Shown here: piece after piece, positions 62,301 through 64,000 of the stretch
Layout: each line of letters starts with the position of its first letter
Position numbering within the stretch: the stretch's first letter is position 1
Origin: Symbiodinium natans
Lineage: Eukaryota; Sar; Dinophyceae; Suessiales; Symbiodiniaceae
DNA: 64,000 nt
Reading direction: 5' to 3'
Assembly: GCA_905221605.1 (NCBI GenBank)
Contig: CAJNDS010000469.1
Location: forward strand, 434,185-498,184
The notes under the pieces: generated by a model
What the model was told of the DNA's origin: nothing
Database searches by the model: none
Seen by the model: only the letters and a program-made list of their open reading frames with translations
Position numbers and translations under genes: made by a program

Positions 62301-63167
62301 CCTGCAGCCCCCCAAGAACCGTTGACTCGCAACCCCCTAAACCCTAAACCCAAATAAGCAAACGCCCGAGCATCAGGGATCCGTAGCTCTTCCTGAAGTG
62401 GTGGGTGAGTGAATGGGGCGGGGCTAGGGTTTGGGTCTTGGCGTTTAGGGGTCTCGGGGTTTAAGGGTCTGGGGGTCTGGGGCTCTTGGGGCTGTAGGAG
62501 GTTTGGGGTTTGAGGGCGCGGATCTTGCTGCGCGCATGTGACTGGTGGCTCTGAGCAAGAAGCAGTTTGCGGCCTAAGGACATTCAACGCTGACAGGGTT
62601 TAGTTCAAGACCGCCGAAAACCCTACACCCCGACGCATCTGGCTTCCAAACGACCCTGAGAAGCAAACAAAAACCTGAATTTTAAAGTACGAACCCTCCT
62701 TTGCAATAACCTGGAAAGAAAGACCTTAAGCAATTCATTTTTACAAAACCACAAAACAACCTCTAAAGCCACAACCACAAATAGTTTAACATCATCACAA
62801 CAAGAACATCAGCAATGAACCCCAAACCGCCCTAAACCCCAAACCCCAAACCCCAAACCCCAAACCCCAAACCCCAAACCCCAAACCCCAAACCCAAACT
62901 CCCTAAACCCAACCTTCCTAAACCAAACCCCAAACCCTAAACCCTAAACCCCTACACCCATAAACCCCAAACCCCAAGCCCCTACAACCCCAAACCCGAA
63001 ACCCTAAACCCCAAACCCGAAACCCTAAACCCCAAACCCTAAACCCTAAACCCGAAACCCTAAACCCTAAACCCGAAACCCTAAACCCTAAACCCTAAAC
63101 CCAGGCAAACTTGTTCCGACCCAGCTGCGAGAGCTTCCGGAGCTCCACCGTCTGGCCACTGCGGGCC
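36694..63167 (-). CDS. ABCA-type ABC transporter, NBD1 plus regulatory domain (23 exons; gene partial)
   Basis: Joined in descending order, the exons listed separately below give about 339 codons of an ABC ATPase domain with ABCA hallmarks. These are MYQGEVFALLGHNGAG then KTTTLQML (Walker A), GVCPQHDVLWEEL (Q-loop, ABCA form), LSGGMKRKLSL (signature), SRLVVLDEPTSGLDPFSRR (Walker B and D-loop), VLSTHYMDE then ADILGDR (H-loop), RLRCCGSP, and the ABCA-specific tail ending SYGISITTLEE, VFLKV. ABCA proteins are full-length exporters or flippases of lipids in cell membranes; the substrate here is unknown. Exon mean is 44 nt and coding is about 4 percent of the span. Inferred donors at the 23 exon ends are 18 GC, 4 GT and 1 GA. 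Weak points are the residues between RAMKP and VLSTH, the ICVFG-to-GVCPQ loop and the length before LSGG. The catalytic residues are intact, so a live gene is likely, but transcript evidence is absent. Confidence 0.85.
36730..37730. repeat. Intron between VFLKV and SYGIS exons
   Basis: CCCTAAA 36,874-36,950 and 37,340-37,440; TTTAGGG 37,098-37,170, 37,470-37,490 and 37,588-37,690. No gene in the unique islands. Confidence 0.85.
37735..37768 (-). CDS. ABCA exon: SYGISITTLEE
   Basis: Acceptor GCCAG|G, 34 nt, donor GCCAAA. SYGISxTTLEEVF is the diagnostic ABCA motif closing the cytosolic domain; the VF comes from the next exon. Confidence 0.9.
37780..38355. repeat. Intron between SYGIS and ILGSLE exons
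   Basis: TTTAGGG 37,840-37,880, CCCTAAA variants 37,995-38,070 and 38,160-38,325. Confidence 0.85.
38360..38403 (-). CDS. ABCA exon: ILGSLEQQMTSLQLE
   Basis: Acceptor GCCAG|A, 14 codons plus GA, donor GCGGGG. With the next exon it reads SLQLESYGIS, the same register as ELGIESYGIS in ABCA. The acceptor region is duplicated exactly 159 bp upstream on the minus strand, on the far side of a telomeric block. Confidence 0.82.
38417..38550. repeat. TTTAGGG block bounded by a 19-bp direct repeat
   Basis: A G-strand array of about 18 units. The 19 bp GCTCCCCAAAATCTGGCTA occurs at both 38,392-38,410 and 38,551-38,569, immediately outside the block. Confidence 0.93.
38600..39300. repeat. TTTAGGG and long (CCCTAAA)n array
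   Basis: G-strand 38,610-38,700 and 38,795-38,815; AT-rich unique 38,816-39,035; (CCCTAAA)n 39,036-39,268 (about 32 units). Confidence 0.9.
39303..39350 (-). CDS. ABCA exon: ELILQFPFNAAQHFPK
   Basis: Acceptor GACCAG|G, 16 codons, donor GCGCTA. It matches ELxFxLPFxxxxxFPxLF, a hallmark of the domain following ABCA NBDs. Confidence 0.85.
39355..40600. repeat. Intron blocks 39.4-40.6 kb
   Basis: TTTGGGG/TTTAGGG variants 39,385-39,535 and 39,630-39,750; CCCTAAA 39,839-39,890 and 40,010-40,150; TTTAGGG 40,155-40,330; CCCTAAA 40,416-40,595. The micro-exon VVTLSNS sits at 39.97 kb. Confidence 0.85.
39961..39981 (-). CDS. ABCA micro-exon VVTLSNS
   Basis: 21 nt, acceptor GCCCAG|G, donor GCCAAG. Sits between HVPELTSE and ELILQFPF, where ABCA proteins have about seven variable residues. 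Confidence 0.7.
40605..40640 (-). CDS. ABCA exon: AVCHHVPELTSE
   Basis: Acceptor GCCAG|G, 12 codons, donor GCCATT. HVP is the conserved turn of the ABCA regulatory domain. All joins here are phase 0. Confidence 0.82.
40690..41640. repeat. TTTAGGG array and unique intron
   Basis: (TTTAGGG)n 40,693-40,870 with a TTAAGGG run; 40,880-41,560 is mostly unique G/T-rich sequence with no recognised gene. Confidence 0.8.
41641..41696 (-). CDS. ABCA exon: YNVTFVKRPGCDTDAVRE
   Basis: Acceptor CCCAG|G, donor GCGGCC (GTGCGC a few bases earlier is possible). It is the ABCA segment after the FLKxxxxCGY motif. It leads into a helix ending with HVP in the next exon. Confidence 0.83.
41710..44995. repeat. 3.3-kb intron: telomeric arrays and dispersed elements
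   Basis: TTTAGGG 41,711-41,816, 42,205-42,270, 42,898-43,035, 43,474-43,515, 43,625-43,755, 44,125-44,285. CCCTAAA 42,455-42,482, 42,688-42,760, 43,940-44,015, 44,342-44,395, 44,507-44,542, 44,640-44,728, 44,870-44,965. Family-5 element 43,332-43,410. Unique islands 41,830-42,170 and 42,480-42,680 carry no recognised gene. Confidence 0.85.
43332..43410. repeat. Dispersed family 5, copy b
   Basis: CCCCCTGAAAATATTCCTGG, ATATGATCAATAAGGGAAAG, TGTCTCAAGGACCTACC. Confidence 0.72.
44999..45024 (-). CDS. ABCA micro-exon FLKRAYDCG
   Basis: 26 nt, acceptor GCCGAG|G, donor GCCACA. It reads FLKRAYDC with split glycines at both ends; the exit G joins GC TAC AAT to give CGYNVTFVK. The following intron is about 3.3 kb and holds several telomeric arrays and repeats. 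Confidence 0.85.
45266..45419. mobile_element. MITE-like family 2, copy b
   Basis: Ends TACTTGGAGGTTCATGGTAC and TAAGTACCATGAACCTTCGA are inverted; the interior carries CTTATAA words as in copy a. A lone left end also lies at 2,666-2,694. Confidence 0.78.
45581..45637 (-). CDS. ABCA exon: IAILHEGRLRCCGSPQLLG
   Basis: Acceptor GCCAG|G; the first base completes the R of GDR, then IAILHEGRLRCCGSPQLL plus two bases; donor GCGACG. This is the ABCA segment after the H-loop (GRLxCCGSPxFLK). Confidence 0.9.
45793..45880. mobile_element. MITE-like family 2, truncated copy c
   Basis: Right end GTTATAAGTACCCATGAACC with CTCCAAGTA is intact; the left end is degraded. Confidence 0.65.
46080..46099 (-). 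CDS. ABCA micro-exon ADILGDR (20 nt)
   Basis: The shortest exon in the set. Acceptor GCCAG|G, six codons ADILGD plus AG, which with the next exon's first G makes arginine; donor GCCGGA. Confidence 0.85.
46105..46725. repeat. Arrays around the H-loop exons
   Basis: (TTTAGGG)n 46,165-46,245; CCCTAAA/CCCCAAA 46,460-46,560; TTTAGGG 46,620-46,685. Confidence 0.87.
46730..46756 (-). CDS. ABCA micro-exon: H-loop (VLSTHYMDE)
   Basis: 27 nt, acceptor TTCAG|G, donor GCAGCC. It carries the switch histidine in STHYMDE. Joined to the next exon it gives MDEADILGDR, the perfect ABCA order. Confidence 0.88.
46790..48265. repeat. Arrays between H-loop and D-loop exons
   Basis: CCCTAAA 46,803-46,850, CCCTATA 46,858-46,895, CCCTAAA 47,290-47,392; TTTAGGG 47,502-47,720 and 47,863-48,003 (20 units); poly-C 48,243-48,258. 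Islands 47,400-47,490 and 47,730-47,860 may hide a very short exon encoding GR. Confidence 0.85.
48271..48321 (-). CDS. ABCA exon: D-loop (DPFSRRSVWELLRAMKP)
   Basis: Acceptor TCAAG|G, 17 codons, donor GCGCCC, phase 0 at both ends. It continues LDEPTSGL with DPFSRRSVWELL, the D-loop and following helix. Two to four residues expected next (GR plus about two) are not placed with confidence; AG|GGTCGTTTG at about 47,816-47,824 could encode GRL. Confidence 0.9.
48330..48920. repeat. Intron between D-loop and Walker B exons
   Basis: Mostly unique or degenerate sequence with GGTTGAGG words 48,370-48,440 and a family-5 element 48,783-48,873. Very little regular telomeric array. Confidence 0.7.
48783..48873. 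repeat. Dispersed family 5, copy c
   Basis: CCTCTGAAAAAAAATCCTGG, GTATGATCCTC, GGAAAATATAAATTATCCCA, AGGGCCTCCCCTAA. Confidence 0.75.
48926..48984 (-). CDS. ABCA exon: Walker B (GSRLVVLDEPTSGL)
   Basis: Acceptor GTCCAG|G. Two bases complete a glycine, then IAFIGGSRLVVLDEPTSGL; donor GCGCTG. The Walker B aspartate and the catalytic glutamate (DE) are both present. The splice joins GL to DPFSRR. Confidence 0.93.
48990..51690. repeat. 2.7-kb intron between Walker B and signature exons
   Basis: TTTAGGG/TTTGGGG 48,998-49,090, 49,280-49,445, 50,035-50,075, 50,280-50,345; CCCTAAA/CCCCAAA 50,535-50,720; TTTAGGG 50,790-50,865; GGGTTCA array then TTTAGGG 50,935-51,105; GGGCTTA array 51,264-51,322; CCCTAAA 51,610-51,652. 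Unique 49,490-49,750 shows no exon. Confidence 0.85.
51695..51758 (-). CDS. ABCA exon: ABC signature (KLSGGMKRKLSL)
   Basis: Acceptor AAGAG|G; 21 codons with AGASAVHAGK followed by LSGGMKRKLSL, plus one base; donor GTGCAC. This is the ABC signature (C-loop) in the exact ABCA form. A later acceptor (GCAAG|C) would start the exon at LSGG and give the family spacing. Exit phase 1 fits the GC ATC start of the next exon. Confidence 0.92.
51765..52710. repeat. Intron between signature and QHEAVNQR exons
   Basis: CCCTAAA 51,770-51,848 and 52,620-52,698 (about 11 units each); degenerate G-rich 51,945-52,270; unique 52,280-52,610, no gene. Confidence 0.85.
52717..52740 (-). CDS. ABCA micro-exon QHEAVNQR
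   Basis: A 24-nt exon between VGLQK and the signature exon. Acceptor GAAG|C or, nine bases on, CGAG|G; donor GCCTGG. The surrounding frame stays open upstream (AQVLLFEK), so the start is uncertain. With the next exon starting directly at LSGG the spacing equals that of other ABCA proteins. Confidence 0.6.
53129..53179 (-). CDS. ABCA exon: helical subdomain (ASALERVGLQK)
   Basis: Acceptor GGGAG|G, 17 codons reading AVATEVASALERVGLQK, donor GCAGGC. It matches the helix ending in VGL that precedes the signature motif. Confidence 0.82.
53479..54032. repeat. 21-bp minisatellite with an inverted segment
   Basis: Units of ATTCGACGAAGGACTTGGCTT repeat head-to-tail from 53,479 to 53,830. Two to three units follow in inverse orientation at 53,853-53,918, then forward units resume at 53,937-54,032. 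There are no spacers, so this is not a CRISPR array. Confidence 0.95.
54402..54480. mobile_element. Palindromic element with CATGTxCCCATAT ends
   Basis: Left CATGTGCCCATATGGTATAT and right ATACTATATGGGTACATG are inverted. The interior resembles 42,600-42,665. Confidence 0.65.
54550..54640. repeat. Dispersed family 5, copy d
   Basis: CCCTCTGAAACATAGTCCTG, ATATGATCCTCATAAACCC, AATAAGGGGAAAATACAAAA, CATCCCAAGGGCTTACC. Confidence 0.75.
54774..54827 (-). CDS. ABCA exon: EHLQLFAGFKGVAKEAVA
   Basis: Acceptor GCGAG|G, 18 codons, donor GCGCTT. It is the helical subdomain after the Q-loop (EHLxLFAxLKG in the family). Both ends are phase 0. Confidence 0.87.
54838..55740. repeat. Telomeric arrays between helical and Q-loop exons
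   Basis: TTTAGGG 54,838-54,920, CCCTAAA 54,965-55,030, TTTAGGG 55,110-55,195, CCCTAAA/CCCTGAA 55,370-55,485, TTTAGGG 55,630-55,735. Confidence 0.87.
55749..55811 (-). CDS. ABCA exon: Q-loop (GVCPQHDVLWEEL)
   Basis: Acceptor TAGAG|G; reads VQLFLGVCPQHDVLWEELSC and one more E. The Q-loop glutamine sits in CPQHD, the form typical of ABCA transporters. Donor GACCCC, a rare GA donor, gives ELSCE joined to EHLQLF, matching ELTVREHLxLF in register. A second acceptor six bases in (GCAG|C) would drop VQ. Confidence 0.88.
55860..56345. repeat. Intron with a MITE-like element, little telomeric sequence
   Basis: Element at 56,091-56,197; otherwise unique sequence. No gene seen. Confidence 0.7.
56091..56197. 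mobile_element. MITE-like family 1, copy c
   Basis: Inverted ends CTACTGGTTGCTTAAGAACC and GGTTCTTAAGCAAGTACTAG; AT-richer interior. Confidence 0.75.
56350..56418 (-). CDS. ABCA exon: ICVFGQV to IRR, before the Q-loop
   Basis: Acceptor CCAAG|A (not the usual AG|G), 23 codons starting ICVFGQVAAE and ending SVECIRR, donor GTGCAT. It corresponds to the ABC segment in which PTSGxAxVxG is followed by a helix and an R before the GVCPQHD motif. It is slightly longer than usual, so the end is less sure than the start. Confidence 0.7.
56460..58185. repeat. Intron 56.5-58.2 kb
   Basis: TTTAGGG 56,465-56,530; unique 56,530-56,880 with overlapping open frames on both strands and no splice support; CCCTAAA variants 57,090-57,160 and 57,260-57,455; G-rich 57,540-57,630; CCCTAAA 57,735-57,800; poly-C 57,886-57,902; TTTAGGG/TTTAGGGG 57,930-58,145. 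Confidence 0.75.
58188..58243 (-). CDS. ABCA exon: Walker A second half (KTTTLQMLCGLHQPTSGA)
   Basis: Acceptor GAAAG|G. Two leading bases complete the split glycine, then KTTTLQMLCGLHQPTSGA, the near-invariant ABCA sequence after the P-loop lysine. Donor GTGGTC after the alanine gives the correct spacing to ICVFG in the next exon; a GC donor just upstream (GCTGTG) is an alternative. Confidence 0.9.
58265..58905. repeat. GGTTTGGGG G-tract repeat and unique intron
   Basis: 58,268-58,400 is a strongly G-rich run of GGGGGGTTTGG units (G-quadruplex-prone on the plus strand). 58,440-58,840 is unique without a recognised gene. Confidence 0.75.
58910..58958 (-). CDS. ABCA exon: Walker A first half (GEVFALLGHNGAG)
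   Basis: Acceptor CTGAG|G; 16 codons plus one base, reading VMYQGEVFALLGHNGA. The exon stops inside the P-loop: the last G of GAG is split from the next exon, which starts GC AAG ACC ACG (GKTT). Donor GCGCGA. Walker A is complete after splicing, so ATP binding should be preserved. Confidence 0.9.
58965..59700. repeat. Degenerate TTTAGGG and G-rich intron
   Basis: TTTAGGG 58,968-59,085, then G/T-rich degenerate sequence with many GGGTTT words to 59,570. Poly-G at 59,536-59,550. Confidence 0.75.
59708..59932 (-). other. Intronic open frame, 74 codons
   Basis: An open minus frame with an ordinary amino-acid mix (LLKTKYARDPARFSRKALM, then SSVISQLDLTKSAGFDGI), inside the intron between AVQNLDL and Walker A. 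No domain recognised. It may be the remains of a mobile element bounded by the inverted ends at 59.70 and 61.09 kb. Confidence 0.35.
60376..60458. repeat. (TACA)n microsatellite
   Basis: About 20 units, same motif as at 34.2 kb, directly abutting the inverted-repeat element at 60,457. Confidence 0.96.
60457..60759. mobile_element. MITE-like element with 22-bp perfect terminal inverted repeats
   Basis: ATAATGTTGCACCCTGTTTA at the left end is matched by its exact reverse complement at the right end (60,738-60,759); the full arm is 22 bp. The 303-bp element contains poly-C and two copies of GTTTGTCTTTAAAGAG-like words at 60,658 and 60,713. It has no coding capacity, so is non-autonomous. Confidence 0.8.
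60760..61030. repeat. CCCTAAA and CCCTCAA degenerate arrays
   Basis: Mixed units with CCCTAAAA, CCCTCAA and CCCTAAATAA variants just downstream of the AVQNLDL exon. Confidence 0.8.
61036..61056 (-). CDS. ABCA micro-exon AVQNLDL
   Basis: A 21-nt exon, acceptor GGAAG|G, donor GCAGCT. With the next exon it reads AVQNLDL then VMYQGEVFALL, which aligns without gaps to the ABCA form AVDGLSLTMYEGQ. The acceptor flank is also present in inverted form at 59.70 kb. Confidence 0.8.
61085..63105. repeat. Intron between TVELRKL and AVQNLDL exons
   Basis: TTTAGGG 61,090-61,170 and 61,497-61,550; CCCTAAA variants 61,555-61,730 and 61,980-62,060; palindromic element 62,185-62,278; C-rich CCCCAAA array 62,822-62,900 and CCCTAAA/CCCGAAA 62,930-63,100. 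Islands 61,320-61,440 and 62,340-62,420 have open minus frames (EELRIPDARAFAYLG in the latter), but the flanking exons already join in frame. Confidence 0.78.
62185..62278. mobile_element. Near-complete palindrome, 94 bp
   Basis: Arms of about 36 bp, from GATGCTCCCCCTTATAC to GGTATAAGGGGGAACATC, with TTAATAGGGA/TCCCTATTCA inside. MITE-like hairpin. Confidence 0.75.
63107..63167 (-). CDS. ABCA exon: strand before Walker A (TVELRKLSQLGRNKF)
   Basis: Acceptor CCCAG|G and donor GCCTGG. One leading base, then 20 codons ending GQTVELRKLSQLGRNKF. It matches the usual ABCA segment just before the AVxxLxL strand. Exit phase 0 joins cleanly to the AVQNLDL exon 2 kb away. The intron between holds telomeric arrays, several non-telomeric elements and a (TACA)n tract. 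Confidence 0.75.
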
Positions 63168-63720
63168 CTGGGTTTAGGGTTTAGGGTTTAGGGTTTAGGG
63201 TTTAGGGTTGAGGGTTGAGGGTTGAGGGTTTAGGGTTTAGGGTTTAGGGTTTAGGGTTTAGGGTTTAGGGTTTAGGGTTTAGGGTTTAGGGTTGAGGGTT
63301 TAGGGTTGAGGGTTTAGGGTTTAGGGTTTAGGGTTTGGGCTCTAAGGGTGCTTGAGGGTATTCGGGGTTGAGGGTTTAGGGTTTAGCGTTTTAACCTTTA
63401 GGTCGTTTTAGGGTTTGGAGGCTGTGTTTCAGGGTGTTTAGGGGTAAAGGGCTTAGGGTTTTTGACATTAGGTTCAGGGTTTTGTGGCTGTTGAAGGGCC
63501 TGAGGGGTTCAGGCTTCAGAGCTTTAACTTTGGGTTTTAGGGTTCAGGGTGTTGAGGCTTTTAAGGGGCTTAGAGGGCTTAGGGTTCAGAATTTTCAGGC
63601 GTTGAGGGGCTCAGGGTTTCGGGTTTAGGGCCTAAACCCTAAACCCTAAACGCTAAATCCTAAACCCTAGACCCCGAACCCCTGAACCCTATGGTTTGGG
63701 TTTCGTGCTTGAGGTTAAGG
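63168..63720. repeat. TTTAGGG/TTGAGGG arrays
   Basis: 63,169-63,335 alternates TTTAGGG with short TTGAGGG runs; 63,340-63,630 is degenerate G/T-rich; a short CCCTAAA run lies at 63,633-63,690. Confidence 0.87.
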
Positions 63721-63736
63721 GTGTGGAAGCCCTCAC

Positions 63737-63776
63737 CATGGCGAAGCTATAGGTAAGCCCGGCCGGCACCTTAACC
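63737..63776 (-). CDS. Possible exon upstream of NBD1 (VKVPAGLTYSFAM)
   Basis: Acceptor CTTCAG|G, donor GTGAGG, 13 codons. It lies where the end of membrane domain 1 or its linker should be. A second island at 63,905-63,990 reads KGGFDDVGTS and may also be coding. Neither can be tied to the family. Confidence 0.33.
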
Positions 63777-63804
63777 CTGAAGCTTGGGTTCCTTTGTCCG
63801 ATTA

Positions 63805-63872
63805 GGCTTTAGGGTTTAGGGTTTAGGGTTTAGGGTTTAGGGTTTAGGGTTTAGGGTTTAGGGTTTAGGGCT
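63805..63872. repeat. (TTTAGGG)n array
   Basis: About nine units between the two most upstream exon candidates. Confidence 0.9.
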
Positions 63873-64000
63873 TTTGAAGCCCCAAACCCAAAACCCTACA
63901 CCGTAAACCCGAACCCCCTCCGGGGTTTTCGAGGGCCGTCTTGAGGTGCCGACATCATCGAAGCCGCCTTTCTGCGCGATTTGTTGAGGCGGCGTGAGAG

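Overview
This looks like dinoflagellate nuclear DNA. It carries plant-type TTTAGGG repeats, one gene cut into many tiny exons, mostly GC (not GT) splice donors, and AG|G acceptors. The species cannot be told. There is no bacterial-style gene, rRNA or CRISPR array. Most long open frames are read-through of 7-9 bp repeats.

The clear biology is a large gene on the minus strand, running from high to low coordinates and open at both window ends. From about 63.2 to 36.7 kb I can follow 23 exons of 20-69 nt (about 1.02 kb of coding sequence in 26.5 kb). They spell the first nucleotide-binding domain of an ABCA-family lipid-type ABC transporter in the right order: strand before Walker A, Walker A, Q-loop (GVCPQHD), signature (LSGGMKRKLS), Walker B (VVLDEPTSG), D-loop, H-loop (STHYMDE), then the ABCA regulatory domain (FPF...FPK, SYGISITTLEEVF). 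Most joins keep frame. Between 36.1 and 30.7 kb come a charged linker, the conserved entry to the second membrane domain (ALLLKRWRYGMRDK) and a hydrophobic helix (LLMPTATLVLFLVLL).

From 30.4 kb down to position 1 there are about 30 more exon-like islands on the same strand with the same AG|...|GC/GT edges. Their protein is not recognised. They could be the large extracellular loop that follows the first helix of ABCA membrane domain 2, or a second gene. The remaining helices and NBD2 were not found and would lie beyond position 1 if this is one gene.

The introns are the odd part. Nearly every one holds blocks of (TTTAGGG)n or (CCCTAAA)n, in both orientations, usually 50-280 bp. Many blocks are homogenised to their own variant (GGGCTTTA, CCCCAAA, TTGAGGG, CCCTATAAA, CCCTTGAA, GGGTCTA). 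In two places a 19-20 bp segment covering a 3' splice site is exactly duplicated on both sides of such a block, as if the block had inserted with a target-site duplication. Between the blocks sit several families of short inverted-repeat elements (MITE-like), a 0.5-0.8 kb repeat present in opposite orientations at 6.4 and 15.7 kb, (TACA)n microsatellites and a 21-bp minisatellite.
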